From: Streptomyces sp. KMM 9044
GTDB lineage: Bacteria; Actinomycetota; Actinomycetes; Streptomycetales; Streptomycetaceae
NCBI RefSeq assembly: GCF_024701375.2
Contig: NZ_CP113910.1
Location: 4,588,001 to 4,652,000 of the forward strand
DNA: 64,000 bases
Direction: 5' to 3'
Both the position numbers and the translations under genes were made by a program. How positions within the stretch are numbered: the first letter of the stretch is position 1; the number at the start of each line of letters is the position of its first letter. A model generated the notes under the pieces. That model did no database searches, was not told the origin of the DNA, and saw only the letters and a program-made list of their open reading frames with translations. This document shows, in pieces, positions 31,751-40,872 of this stretch.

Positions 31751-32471
31751 GGACGCTGTTGGTTCATTCGGGCCCGTGCGTGACGTCGGCTCCCAAGACC
31801 CGGTTGTGGTCTTGGGAGCCGACGTTGTCGTATGGGGTGGGTGTCGATGTCTGTGCAGCCGAAGGGGCCGGGGGAGATTCCGGGGGAGACGGTGCGGGGG
31901 GCCAGGGCCGCGTTCCCCAAGGGGGCTGGCGATCCGTGTCCGGGACGAGCTGGGCCCGCTGTTCACCGACGAGGAGTTCGCGGACCTCTTCCCGGCGCGG
32001 GGAAAGCCCTCCTGGTCACCGGGGCGCCTCGCGTTGGTGCTGGTGTTGCAGTTCGTCGAAGGGCTCACCGACCGGCAGGCCGCGGAGGCGGTGCGGGCGA
32101 GGATCGACTCCGAATACGCCCTCGCGTTGGAACTGGCCGATCCGGGCTTCGACTTCTCGGTGCTGTCGGAGTTCCGGGACAGGCTCATCGAAGCGGGGGC
32201 GGGCAGGCGGGTGCTGGACGGCATCCTGGCCGCCGCTCGGGAGAGGGCGCTGCTCAAGACCGCCGGTCGGGCTCGTACGGACTCCACGCATGTGGCGAAG
32301 ACGAGCCTCCAGCACCAGCTGACCGGCGCCGCGATCAACCTCGCCCGCACTGACGCCCACCTCACCGGACGACCACGAGCCCGCACCCGCACCAGCCACT
32401 TCGCAGCACTTCGCCCCGCCGACCAAGTCGGCGGAGCGAAGCGACAAGACCCGAATCAACCAACAGCGTCC
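31751..32471 (+). mobile_element. Truncated IS1182-type insertion sequence
   Basis: The 721-bp element starts GGACGCTGTTGGTTCATTCG and ends with the complement of GGACGCTGTTGGTTGATTCG, so both ends survive. Flanks are a 9-bp duplication. Full-length relatives are around 1.5-1.8 kb, so the interior is deleted. It cannot move by itself but might be moved by a relative in trans. Confidence 0.85.
31847..32460 (+). pseudogene. Remnant of an IS1182-family transposase
   Basis: The N-terminus reads MSVQPKGPGEIPGETVR up to AAFPKG in one frame. It continues as LAIRVRDELGPLFTDEEFAD and VLVLQFVEGLTDRQAAEAV in another, so there is a frameshift near 31922-31926. After TDSTHV (the first DDE-type Asp region) the sequence jumps near 32296 to a C-terminal piece (LQHQLTGAAINLARTDAHLT). 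Most of the catalytic domain is gone. Confidence 0.85.
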
Positions 32472-32480
32472 GCATTCGCC

Positions 32481-32495
32481 GCTCCGGGCCCCTCG
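32481..32495 (-). terminator. Right arm of the split terminator
   Basis: GCTCCGGGCCCCTCG, exact complement of the left arm at 31727-31741. It now stands 20 bp from the stop of the convergent zinc-ribbon gene without its partner. Confidence 0.85.
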
Positions 32496-32515
32496 GCCGT
32501 CCGTGCCCTGTTCCG

Positions 32516-32707
32516 TCAGGCGGTCTGGTGGGCGAGCAGCGCCATCGCCGCGACCAGTACCACCAGCAGCGCGATCAGTGCCGTCGGGTTCAGACCCGCG
32601 AAGAAGTTCACCTGCTGCAGCCGCTCACGGTTCGCGCGACACACCGGGCACCGGCCCTCGCTCACGGGTGCGGCGCAGTTGGCGCACACCAGTCGGTCAT
32701 ACGTCAT
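32516..32707 (-). CDS. Small zinc-ribbon membrane protein
   Basis: A 63-residue protein: MTYDRLVCANCAAPVSEGRC followed by PVCRANRERLQQ, then one membrane helix (PTALIALLVVLVAAMALLA). The four Cys (CxxC and a second CxxC) form a rubredoxin-like zinc ribbon on the cytoplasmic side. GAGGAGG stands upstream of the ATG at 32707. Conserved beside ftsE in Streptomyces as I recall. Function unknown. Confidence 0.8.
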   Translation of the reverse strand: MTYDRLVCANCAAPVSEGRCPVCRANRERLQQVNFFAGLNPTALIALLVVLVAAMALLAHQTA

Positions 32708-32990
32708 GCGCTCGCCCTCCTCGCGCCGGTTCCGGTCGGTACAACGCCCGCGACGACGCGAACGTTCCCCTCCCACTGTGCCAGGTTCCGCGGGAATCGG
32801 CGCGGCCCTCCGTACCCTGCCCGCACTCGGCCCCGTCCCGCCCGTTCCCCGCCCGGTTCCTGTGCACCGGACGGGAGTACATCCGGCATATAGCGCGCAA
32901 GTGTCACGCAACCCCGGCCGGTGACTGCGGGCGGCCTTCCGGTTCGCGTAAGGTCACGCACATCTACCCCCGGCGACCCGTGGTGCACCA

Positions 32991-33680
32991 GTGATCCGAT
33001 TCGACAACGTCTCCAAGGCCTACCCCAAACAGAACCGTCCAGCCCTCCGGGACGTCACCCTGGAGGTCGAGAAGGGCGAGTTCGTGTTCCTCGTGGGGTC
33101 CTCGGGCTCCGGCAAGTCCACCTTCCTGCGGCTGATCCTCCGCGAGGAGCGGGTCAGCCACGGGCAGGTGCACGTCCTGGGCAAGGACCTCGCACGCGTC
33201 TCCAACTGGAAGGTGCCGCAGGTCCGGCGCCAGCTGGGGACGGTCTTCCAGGACTTCCGTCTGCTGCCCAACAAGACGGTCGCCGAGAACGTCGCCTTCG
33301 CGCAGGAGGTCATCGGTAAGTCCCGCGGCGAGATCCGCAAGTCCGTGCCGCAGGTGCTCGACCTCGTCGGGCTCGGCGGCAAGGAGGACCGGATGCCCGG
33401 CGAGCTCTCCGGCGGTGAGCAGCAGCGCGTCGCCATCGCGCGGGCCTTCGTCAACCGGCCCAAGCTGCTCATCTGCGACGAGCCCACCGGCAACCTCGAC
33501 CCGCAGACCTCGGTGGGCATCATGAAGCTGCTCGACCGGATCAACCGGACGGGCACCACCGTGGTGATGGCGACGCACGACCAGAACATCGTGGACCAGA
33601 TGCGCAAGCGCGTCATCGAGCTGGAGAAGGGCCGCCTCGTCCGTGACCAGGCGCGCGGCGTCTACGGCTACCAGCACTGA
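32991..33680 (+). CDS. ftsE: Cell-division ABC ATPase FtsE
   Basis: A 229-residue ATPase: Walker [10 protein letters not shown] (~35-43), Q-loop [12 protein letters not shown], signature [14 protein letters not shown], Walker [13 protein letters not shown], switch His in ATHD. With FtsX it forms a membrane complex that activates peptidoglycan hydrolases during growth and division. The GTG at 32991 matches the family start [12 protein letters not shown]. ftsX begins 29 bp downstream, so the two form an operon. Confidence 0.96.
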   Translation: MIRFDNVSKAYPKQNRPALRDVTLEVEKGEFVFLVGSSGSGKSTFLRLILREERVSHGQVHVLGKDLARVSNWKVPQVRRQLGTVFQDFRLLPNKTVAENVAFAQEVIGKSRGEIRKSVPQVLDLVGLGGKEDRMPGELSGGEQQRVAIARAFVNRPKLLICDEPTGNLDPQTSVGIMKLLDRINRTGTTVVMATHDQNIVDQMRKRVIELEKGRLVRDQARGVYGYQH

Positions 33681-33709
33681 CGAGGAACGGAAAGGCTTAA
33701 CCCCACGCC

Positions 33710-34627
33710 ATGCGCGCCCAGTTCGTTCTGTCGGAGATCGGTGTCGGTCTCCGCCGCAATCTGACGATGACCTTCGCCGTCGTCGTCTCCGTCGCCCTGT
33801 CGCTCGCCCTGTTCGGTGCCTCGCTCCTGATGAGCGACCAGGTCACCAGCATGAAGGGCTACTGGTACGACAAGGTCAACGTCTCCATCTTCCTGTGCAA
33901 CAAGAGTGACGCCGAGTCCGACCCCAACTGCGCCAAGGGGGCGGTGACCGAGGACCAGAAGGGGCAGATCAAGGGCGACCTGAAGAAGATGTCGGTCGTC
34001 GACTCGGTCACCCACGAGTCCCAGGACGCGGCGTACAAGCACTACAAGGAGCAGTTCGGCGACTCCCCGCTGGCCAGCTCCCTCACGCCGGACCAGATGC
34101 AGGAGTCGTACCGCATCAAGCTCAAGGACCCGGAGAAGTACGAGGTCGTCGCGACCGCCTTCGACGGGCGGGACGGGGTGCAGTCCGTGCAGGACCAGAA
34201 GGGCATCCTGGACAACCTCTTCGGTCTGCTGAACGGTATGAACTGGGCCGCCCGCGCGGTGATGGCCCTCATGCTGGTCGTCGCCCTCATGCTGATCGTC
34301 AACACGGTGCGTGTCTCGGCGTTCAGCCGTCGGCGCGAGACCGGGATCATGCGGCTGGTGGGCGCCTCGGGCTTCTACATCCAGGCGCCGTTCATCGCCG
34401 AGGCCGCGGTCGCCGGACTCATCGGCGGCACCCTCGCCTGCGGGTTCCTGCTGGTGGGCCGGTACTTCATCATCGACAACGGACTGGCGCTGTCGGAGAA
34501 GCTGAACCTGATCAACTTCATCGGCTGGGACGCGGTGCTGACGAAGCTTCCGCTGATCCTCGCCACCAGTCTGCTGATGCCGGCCCTGGCCGCTTTCTTC
34601 GCGCTGCGCAAGTACCTGAAGGTGTGA
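33710..34627 (+). CDS. ftsX: Cell-division protein FtsX
   Basis: A 305-residue permease-like protein with four membrane helices. The large external domain between helices 1 and 2 (~residues 45-165) contains a Cys pair (FLCNKSDAESDPNC). The cytoplasmic motif SAFSRRRETGIMRLVGASGF marks the FtsX family. It couples FtsE ATP hydrolysis to a cell-wall hydrolase outside; the adjacent genes do not reveal which one. A terminator hairpin follows the stop. Confidence 0.96.
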   Translation: MRAQFVLSEIGVGLRRNLTMTFAVVVSVALSLALFGASLLMSDQVTSMKGYWYDKVNVSIFLCNKSDAESDPNCAKGAVTEDQKGQIKGDLKKMSVVDSVTHESQDAAYKHYKEQFGDSPLASSLTPDQMQESYRIKLKDPEKYEVVATAFDGRDGVQSVQDQKGILDNLFGLLNGMNWAARAVMALMLVVALMLIVNTVRVSAFSRRRETGIMRLVGASGFYIQAPFIAEAAVAGLIGGTLACGFLLVGRYFIIDNGLALSEKLNLINFIGWDAVLTKLPLILATSLLMPALAAFFALRKYLKV

Positions 34628-34638
34628 CTCTTGCCAAG

Positions 34639-34670
34639 AGGGGCGTACGGGCAACCGGCCGTGCGCCCCT
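34639..34670 (+). terminator. Terminator after ftsX
   Basis: 12-bp stem (34639-34650 and 34659-34670) with one G-U pair and an 8-nt loop, 11 bp after the ftsX stop. Confidence 0.75.
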
Positions 34671-34694
34671 TCGTGCTGTCCTAGACTCACCGGC

Positions 34695-35858
34695 ATGTCA
34701 GGTCGTGCCCTGTTCTGCGAGCCCCGTCGGATCCGCCGAGGGGGCGCCCTGACCTTGGTGTTCGCCGGTGTGCTCGTGGCCGGCGCGGCCACCGGCAACC
34801 TGCCCGCACCGGCCGACCGGAAGCCCGCCGCGGACAGTGCCCCGTCGGCCGCCCCCGTCGACCGCCACGCCGAGGTCGCCGAGGCGGCCGAGGAGGCCAT
34901 GGCTGCCGGCACGTCCCCCGTGGAGGCCGCGCGGCGCGCCGTCAGCCGCAGCGGGGACCGGTGGGGCGCCGTCTACTCCCCGGGCGAGTACGAGGAGTTC
35001 GAGGACGCACTCGACGGCAGTTACACCGGCGTCGGCCTGTGGGCCCGGGAACGGTCCGGCCGCATCGAGGTGACCAGGGTGGGCAGCGACACCCCCGCGG
35101 CCGACGCAGGCATCCGCGCGGGCGACCGGCTGCGCAGCGTCGACGGCACGACGGTCGACGGGCGGCCCGTCACCGAGGTCGTCTCCTTATTGCGCGGCGA
35201 GGACACGGACGAATCCGCCGGTACCACCGTCCGCCTGGGCCTGGAGCGCGGCAGGCGCGCGTGGAGCGAGACCCTGCGCAGGGCCCGGCTCTCCCGCGAC
35301 GCCGTCACCGTCGACGAACTTCCCGGCGGGACCACCGTCGTCAAGGTCACCGCCTTCACCAAGGGCTCCGGCGACGAGGTCCGGGCTGCCGTGCGCCGGG
35401 CCCCGGCCGACGCGGGCATCGTCCTCGACCTGCGCGGCAACTCCGGCGGCCTGGTCGCCGAGGCGGTCGCCGCGGCCTCGGCCTTCCTCGACGGCGGCCT
35501 GGTCGCCACGTACGACGTGGAGGGCGAGCAGCGCGCCCTGCACGCCGAGCCCGGCGGCGACACGGTCAGGCCCCTGGTCGTGCTCGTCGACGGCGGGACG
35601 ATGAGCGCGGCCGAGCTGCTCACCGGCGCCCTCCAGGACCGCGGACGGGCGGTCGTCGTGGGCTCCCGCACCTTCGGCAAGGGCGCGGTGCAGATGCCCG
35701 GCAGGCTGCCCGACGGTTCGGTCGCCGAACTGACCGTGGGCCACTACCGGACCCCGTCCGGCCGGGGCGTCGACGGCCAGGGCATCACCCCCGACCTGGA
35801 GGCCGAGGAGCAGGCCCTCGAGCGGGCGGGCACGGTCCTCGCCGGACTCGGCCGGTAG
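34695..35858 (+). CDS. S41-family C-terminal processing protease
   Basis: A 387-residue secreted or membrane-anchored protease. An N-terminal hydrophobic stretch ([18 protein letters not shown]) is followed by a cap region, a PDZ domain ([20 protein letters not shown]) and the S41 core. The catalytic Ser lies in [13 protein letters not shown] and the Lys in [12 protein letters not shown], giving the Ser/Lys dyad. It should cleave protein C-termini outside the membrane. It is next to ftsEX, as in many bacteria, hinting at cell-wall hydrolase turnover. The ATG at 34695 gives a sensible signal. Confidence 0.93.
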   Translation: MSGRALFCEPRRIRRGGALTLVFAGVLVAGAATGNLPAPADRKPAADSAPSAAPVDRHAEVAEAAEEAMAAGTSPVEAARRAVSRSGDRWGAVYSPGEYEEFEDALDGSYTGVGLWARERSGRIEVTRVGSDTPAADAGIRAGDRLRSVDGTTVDGRPVTEVVSLLRGEDTDESAGTTVRLGLERGRRAWSETLRRARLSRDAVTVDELPGGTTVVKVTAFTKGSGDEVRAAVRRAPADAGIVLDLRGNSGGLVAEAVAAASAFLDGGLVATYDVEGEQRALHAEPGGDTVRPLVVLVDGGTMSAAELLTGALQDRGRAVVVGSRTFGKGAVQMPGRLPDGSVAELTVGHYRTPSGRGVDGQGITPDLEAEEQALERAGTVLAGLGR

Positions 35859-35929
35859 CAGGGCCGGCAGACGGCTGCCGAAATCGGCTTTCCGCCCACC
35901 CCCTCCGTAGTGCCAAAATGGGCGGCACT

Positions 35930-36409
35930 ATGGCTAAGGAAAAAGGGCGCAAGCTGATCGCGCAGAACAAGAAGGCGCGGCACGACTACCTCATCATCGA
36001 CACCTACGAGGCCGGCCTGGTCCTCACCGGGACCGAGGTGAAGTCGCTGCGCCAGGGCAGGGCGTCGCTGGCGGACGGCTTCGTCCAGCTGGACGGCAAC
36101 GAGGCGTGGCTGCACAACGTGCACGTCCCCGAGTACAGCCAGGGCACCTGGACCAACCACAGCGCGCGGCGCAAGCGCAAGCTGCTGCTGCACCGCGAGG
36201 AGATCGACAAGCTGGAGTCCAAGTCCCAGGAGACGGGACACACCATCGTGCCGCTCGCCCTGTACTTCAAGGACGGCCGTGCGAAGGTGGAGATCGCGCT
36301 GGCGAAGGGCAAGAAGGAGTACGACAAGCGCCAGACGCTCCGGGAGAAGCAGGACCGGCGCGAGACCGAGCGGGCGATCTCGGCGGTCCGCCGCAAGCAG
36401 CGGTCGTAG
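35930..36409 (+). CDS. smpB: tmRNA-binding protein SmpB
   Basis: A 159-residue SmpB, the protein partner of tmRNA in rescue of stalled ribosomes. It has the typical start [15 protein letters not shown], the RNA-binding [18 protein letters not shown] segment and the basic tail [20 protein letters not shown] that enters the mRNA channel. The ssrA gene lies 145 bp downstream in the same orientation. Start ATG 35930; an ATG four codons earlier is possible. Confidence 0.97.
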   Translation: MAKEKGRKLIAQNKKARHDYLIIDTYEAGLVLTGTEVKSLRQGRASLADGFVQLDGNEAWLHNVHVPEYSQGTWTNHSARRKRKLLLHREEIDKLESKSQETGHTIVPLALYFKDGRAKVEIALAKGKKEYDKRQTLREKQDRRETERAISAVRRKQRS

Positions 36410-36554
36410 GGCCGGCCTGAGCGGTCCTGCCCGAGCGGTCCTGCCTGAGCGGCCCCGGACCGGCGGCGCGGGAATACGCTGGCACCGACCCACGTTGGTC
36501 ACGTACGATGGGGATCGCACCTCACAGCGGGTGCACACCTTGAGAAAAGAACAT

Positions 36555-36954
36555 GGGGATGATCGGTTTCGACAGCGGCTGTCGAAGCAGGGGAAGCGTG
36601 TCGAGGAAGCGGCCATGATCTCGTAAACCACAGGCCGAAAAAATAATCGCCAATTCCAAGCGATCCATCTCCCAGGGCGAGCTCGCCCTCGCTGCCTGAT
36701 CTTCAGGTAGCGAGCAGCGGCTCCCCTACCAAAGGGAGTGTCAGCCCGGGAGTGTTCCCGACCCGGATCCTGGCATCATTTAGGGGACTAAACCTTGATC
36801 CCGGTCACGGGGTGAAGAGGGAAACCCAACAGTGACTGAGCCCGTCGGAGACTTGTCCGCGTGATCTCCGGGGCTGAGAAAAGCACAGCGGACTGCACAC
36901 GGAGAAGCCCTGATTCCGCACCGTTGGACGCGGGTTCGATTCCCGCCATCTCCA
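36555..36954 (+). ncRNA. ssrA: Transfer-messenger RNA
   Basis: The 5' end GGGGATGATCGG pairs with CATCTCC near the 3' end to form the acceptor stem (one G-U). The 3' portion has the T-arm GGGTTCGATTCCC. The CCA end is not fully encoded. The tag frame begins at GCC 36649 and stops at TGA 36697-36699, giving ANSKRSISQGELALAA, ending in the LAA degron. Length ~400 nt is normal for actinobacteria. It lies directly after smpB and ends at a terminator. Confidence 0.95.
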
Positions 36955-36970
36955 CTTGCCCCATGTGGGC

Positions 36971-37002
36971 ACAGGCCCCGTCGCATCAGCGGCGGGGCCT
37001 GT
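36971..37002. terminator. Terminator after ssrA and the convergent lacI gene
   Basis: 10-bp stem (36971-36980 and 36993-37002) with a 12-nt loop that can pair further. It sits between the tmRNA 3' end and the lacI stop. Confidence 0.8.
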
Positions 37003-37038
37003 GTCATGCGGCCGTACAAAGGGACTCGGCCGGGCGGG

Positions 37039-38040
37039 TCAGGCCGGGCGCGGGCCCGTGCTGGCGCGTTCCGTCAGGCGGGGCGCGAGCAGGGTGACCG
37101 CAGGCGCCGGGACGCCGGACATCTTCCGTACCAGCAGGTGCACCGCGCGGGTGCCCAGCTCGGCGGAGGGCACGGTGACCGAGGTGAGCGGGACACGGGC
37201 CGAGGCGGCGGCCGGCGCCGGGCAGACGGCGGTGAGGGAGAGGTCGTCGGGGATGCGTACCCCGAGTTCCGCGAAGGCGTCGATCAGCGGGTCGATCAGC
37301 GGCTCGTTGTGCACCACCACCCCGGTCAGCGTGGGCTGCTCGCGCAGCAGCCGCTCGGCGATCACGCGGGCCGCGCCCCGGCCCGGTGCGCACGGGTGCA
37401 CCGTGGAGCCGATCCGGTGCCGGTCCGCCGCGGCCGTGAAGCCCTGCACGAGCCGGCGGGCGAACGCGGTGCGCCGGACGTACACCTCCGGCGGCGAGCC
37501 GACCAGCGCCACCGTCCGGTGCCCGAGCCGCACCAGATGGTCCACGCACAGCTCACCCGCCGCACCGAAGTCCAGGTCCACACAGGTCAGCCCGTCCGGT
37601 TCGGCCGGGACGCCGATCAGTACGGACGGCAGGGGCAGCGCGCGCAGTAACGGCAGCCGGGGATCCTGGAGCTGTACGTCCATCACCACCAGCCCGTCCG
37701 CCGGCCCCGTCTCCGCCACCCGCCGGATGCCCTCCACGCCCTCCCCCTGGGTGAGCAGCAGTACGTCGTGGTCGTGGGCGCGGGCGGCGGTGGCCACCGC
37801 CACCGCGAACTGCGTCACCACCGGCACGTGGACGCCGGAACGCATCGGCACCGCCAGCGCCAGCACGCGCGATCCGGCCCCGGCCGCGCCACGGGCGTGC
37901 GGGCGGTAGCCCAGTTCGCGGACGGCGGCCTGGACGCGGCGCCGGGTCTCGTCGGAGATCGGCCGCTTGCCGCTGAGCGCGTACGACACCGTGCTGGGGG
38001 AGACCCCGGCGCGCCGGGCCACGTCCGTGATCTTCACCAT
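37039..38040 (-). CDS. LacI-family transcriptional regulator
   Basis: A 333-residue repressor. The N-terminal helix-turn-helix and hinge read VKITDVARRAGVSPSTVSYA with GKRPISDETRRRV, followed by a periplasmic-binding-protein-like ligand domain. It probably binds a sugar. Its target genes are not obvious: the next gene upstream is an MFS exporter in the same orientation. A perfect palindrome lies 134 bp upstream of its ATG. Start ATG 38040. Confidence 0.92.
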   Translation of the reverse strand: MVKITDVARRAGVSPSTVSYALSGKRPISDETRRRVQAAVRELGYRPHARGAAGAGSRVLALAVPMRSGVHVPVVTQFAVAVATAARAHDHDVLLLTQGEGVEGIRRVAETGPADGLVVMDVQLQDPRLPLLRALPLPSVLIGVPAEPDGLTCVDLDFGAAGELCVDHLVRLGHRTVALVGSPPEVYVRRTAFARRLVQGFTAAADRHRIGSTVHPCAPGRGAARVIAERLLREQPTLTGVVVHNEPLIDPLIDAFAELGVRIPDDLSLTAVCPAPAAASARVPLTSVTVPSAELGTRAVHLLVRKMSGVPAPAVTLLAPRLTERASTGPRPA

Positions 38041-38173
38041 CGGAGGTCCTTCACTGGAACCGGGTGCCGCAGCGGGAGGGGGTGTCGGGGCGAGGGAGTG
38101 CCGAAGGCTTCGACGGGTGAAGGTATGTGCGGGCCACGGAGCCGTCAATGGGGTGCGCGGGAATCGGTGGAGC

Positions 38174-38191
38174 GGTTCGACGGCTCGAACC
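38174..38191. promoter_or_regulatory. Candidate LacI-type operator
   Basis: GGTTCGACGGCTCGAACC is a palindrome with perfect 7-bp arms around CGGC, between the MFS stop and the lacI start. The TCGA-containing half-sites suit a LacI repressor; it could also be a weak terminator stem. Confidence 0.45.
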
Positions 38192-38281
38192 ACGGACCGG
38201 GTCGAACGGTGCCGAAGGGGCTGGTCGGGAGGTGCCCCGGCCGGTGAGGGAGGGGGAGAAGGGGAGGGCGGGGCGCCGGCC

Positions 38282-39646
38282 TCAGGCACCCGGGCGAGCC
38301 GGGGACGGTGCCTCGAACGGGCGGGGCCCCGAGGGGCCGAGCAGGACGAGTGCGGTCAGCAGGGCCGTCGTGGCCGCCGCCACCGGGACCCCGTACCCGG
38401 CTGCCGCCGAGACGTGCTCCACCGTCCAGCCGCCGGCCGCGCTGCCGCAGGCGATCCCGCCGAGCAGGCCGGTCACCGCGAGGGTCATGCCCTCGTTCAG
38501 CCGGCCCTCGGGGGTGCAGCACTGGACCAGGGTCATCGCCGTGACCATCGTCGGCGCCGTGGCCATCCCGGCCGGCAGGAGCGTGCCCGCCAGCAGGACG
38601 AGCGAGCCGGTGAGGGAAGCCGCGAGCAGCGGCAGCGCCATCAGGGCGGTCATCGCCGCCAGGCACCACGGCAGCCGGGACCACGCGGACCCCGCCGGGC
38701 GCATCGCCCCGTACGCGAGCCCCGCCGCGAAGGAGCCGGCCGCCTGGAGGGCGAGCACCGCGCCGGCCGCCGGGCGGTGCCCCTGGGCGTCCGTGAACGC
38801 GATGGTGACGACCTCCATCGCGCCGAACACCGCGCCGGTCGCGAAACAGACGACGAGCAGCGGGCGCATCCCGGGGGCGCGGAAGGGAGCCCGGCCGCCC
38901 GGTGCGTGGCCTCCGGCCGGCGGCTCGGTGGAGCGCTGGGCGGTGAACAGTGTCACACCCGTCAGCAGCAGCACCGCCCCCACCAGCGTGCCCGCCTCCG
39001 GGAAGAGCGCCGTGCAGAGGAAGGCCGCGAGCACCGGCCCGAGCATGTAGCACAGCTCGTCCGCGGCCTGCTCGAAGGAGTTCGCGGTGTGCAGCGCCCC
39101 GGCGGCCCCGGGACGGCCCCGCAGCAGGTGCGCCCAGCGGGCCCGGGACATCCCGCCGGTGTTCGGCGTCGTGGCGGTGGCGGCGTGGGCGGCGAACAGG
39201 GTCCAGTCCGGGGTGCCGTGGCGCACGCAGAGCAGCAGCGCGAGAGAGCCGAGCACGGCGAACACCGTCGAAGGCAGGGCGACACGGGCTTGCCCGTACC
39301 GGTCGACCAGCCGCGCGATCCAGGGGGCGGCCACCGCTGTCACCGCGAGCCCGGTCGCGACGACCGCGCCGGCCAGGGCGTACGAACCCCGTGTCACGGC
39401 GATCATCATGACCGCACTCACGCTGAACATGCCCATCGGGAGCCGGGCGACAAGGTTCCAGGCCGTGAACGCGCGGGCGCCGGACAGCGCGAAGAGGCTG
39501 CGGTACGGGCTCCGCCGCCGGGCGCGGCCGTCGTCCTTTCGGCCCCGCGGCGAGAAGTCGACGGCGACCAGGGTGTCGGCGGTGACCGTGAACAGAGGGG
39601 TGTCCCGGGAGGCCGGAGGGCGCCTGTGGAAGGTCGGTTGCGGCAT
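38282..39646 (-). CDS. MFS transporter
   Basis: A 454-residue protein with about 12 membrane helices and the MFS loop IARLVDRYGQARVALP between helices 2 and 3. Helices are Ala/Leu/Val-rich throughout. It is divergent from a LysR gene, 83 bp away, the usual arrangement for a regulated exporter. The N-terminal ~45 residues before the first helix are hydrophilic; ATG 39646 is used but a later start is possible. Substrate unknown. Confidence 0.85.
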   Translation of the reverse strand: MPQPTFHRRPPASRDTPLFTVTADTLVAVDFSPRGRKDDGRARRRSPYRSLFALSGARAFTAWNLVARLPMGMFSVSAVMMIAVTRGSYALAGAVVATGLAVTAVAAPWIARLVDRYGQARVALPSTVFAVLGSLALLLCVRHGTPDWTLFAAHAATATTPNTGGMSRARWAHLLRGRPGAAGALHTANSFEQAADELCYMLGPVLAAFLCTALFPEAGTLVGAVLLLTGVTLFTAQRSTEPPAGGHAPGGRAPFRAPGMRPLLVVCFATGAVFGAMEVVTIAFTDAQGHRPAAGAVLALQAAGSFAAGLAYGAMRPAGSAWSRLPWCLAAMTALMALPLLAASLTGSLVLLAGTLLPAGMATAPTMVTAMTLVQCCTPEGRLNEGMTLAVTGLLGGIACGSAAGGWTVEHVSAAAGYGVPVAAATTALLTALVLLGPSGPRPFEAPSPARPGA

Positions 39647-39729
39647 GGCCCCACCGTCGCCCGGGCCCGCGCCGCCGGTCCAACACCTTCCCGGTACCGA
39701 TTCACGCATCCGCGTTGTAGGTTCACGGG

Positions 39730-40698
39730 ATGCCCGCTCCCGCCCACCTCGACCCCCGGCTCCTGCACGCCTTCGTCACTGTCGCCGAGGAACTGCACTT
39801 CACCCGTGCCGCGCTGCGCCTCTACGTCGCCCAGCAGGCGCTGAGCCGCGACGTGCGGCGGCTGGAACGGGAGCTGGGCAGCGAACTGTTCGTACGGACC
39901 ACCCGGCAGGTGGCGCTCACCCCCGACGGCGAGCGCCTGCCGCCGTACGCCCGCCGGGCCCTGGCCGCGCAGGACGACCTGCTCGCCGCCGCCGGACAGG
40001 CCCGGCCGCTGCTGGTGGACCTCAACTCCCCGGGACTGGCCACCGGGCGCCGCGTCCTGCACCGGGCCCGCGAACTCCTCCCCGGTCACGAGCTGATGGC
40101 CCGCTACGAGAGCGGACTGACCTGGGCCGCGGGCGAGCTGACCGCGGGGCGGCTCGACGCGTCGTTCGGACGGTTCGCGGGGCTCCCCGAGGCGATGAAG
40201 GCCGGGCTCGACCAGCAGCCCGTACGCTACGAGCCGATGGCGGTGATCCTTCCCGAGGGCCACCGGCTGGCCGCCCTGGACCGGGTGCCGCTCGACGCGC
40301 TGGCCGGCGAGACCGTGTACGCCGGGGCGGGCAATCCGCGCACGCCCGAGTGGACCGACCTCGCGAGGCTGCTGTTCGAGGGGAGGGGCATCGACGTCGC
40401 GCCGCCCGCGCCCCTGGCCGTCGGTGAGGAGGAGTTCCAGCGGATCGTGGCCCGTACCGGGCATCCGGTCCTCGCCGTGGTGGACTTCCCGCCGCTGCCT
40501 TCGATGGTGCTGCGCCCGCTGGTCGACCCCGTTCCGCTGTCCCCTGTGTCACTGGTGTGGCGAAAAGGAATGATTCATTCCGCTCTGGAGGGACTTCGTG
40601 GTGCGGCGGCCGAAATCGCCGCGGAAGAGGGCTGGTTGCGACGGCCCGCGAAGGGGTGGGTTTCGGACAGGGATCTCGATGTCATGAGTTCTCCGTGA
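39730..40698 (+). CDS. LysR-family transcriptional regulator
   Basis: A 322-residue regulator with the LysR winged helix at the N-terminus (LHAFVTVAEELHFTRAALRL then LSRDVRRLERELGSELFVR) and a C-terminal effector domain. It probably controls the divergent MFS gene. The short divergent region (39647-39729) should contain the binding site; I could not single out a T-N11-A box. Start ATG 39730. Confidence 0.92.
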   Translation: MPAPAHLDPRLLHAFVTVAEELHFTRAALRLYVAQQALSRDVRRLERELGSELFVRTTRQVALTPDGERLPPYARRALAAQDDLLAAAGQARPLLVDLNSPGLATGRRVLHRARELLPGHELMARYESGLTWAAGELTAGRLDASFGRFAGLPEAMKAGLDQQPVRYEPMAVILPEGHRLAALDRVPLDALAGETVYAGAGNPRTPEWTDLARLLFEGRGIDVAPPAPLAVGEEEFQRIVARTGHPVLAVVDFPPLPSMVLRPLVDPVPLSPVSLVWRKGMIHSALEGLRGAAAEIAAEEGWLRRPAKGWVSDRDLDVMSSP

Positions 40699-40872
40699 TG
40701 TCTCACGCCTGACACGAATCCACACCCGGGGAACACGGGACCTCCGCGTACGCTACATTCGATGCTTGAGCACAGTGTGATAAACGGGGCGCTCGGAGCG
40801 GGTGGGGGCCATGGTCGGCGGCGCATGCCCAGGCCGTACGCGCACCCGGAACAGTCCCGTGGGGGAAAGAGC

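Noticed and set aside
31751..32471. Complete, active IS element
   Set aside because: Both ends are intact, but the transposase frame is shifted and about 1 kb of interior is missing.
36555..36954. A tRNA gene at the smpB downstream region
   Set aside because: The tRNA-like ends belong to tmRNA; between them lies a tag frame and the ~400-nt length fits ssrA.
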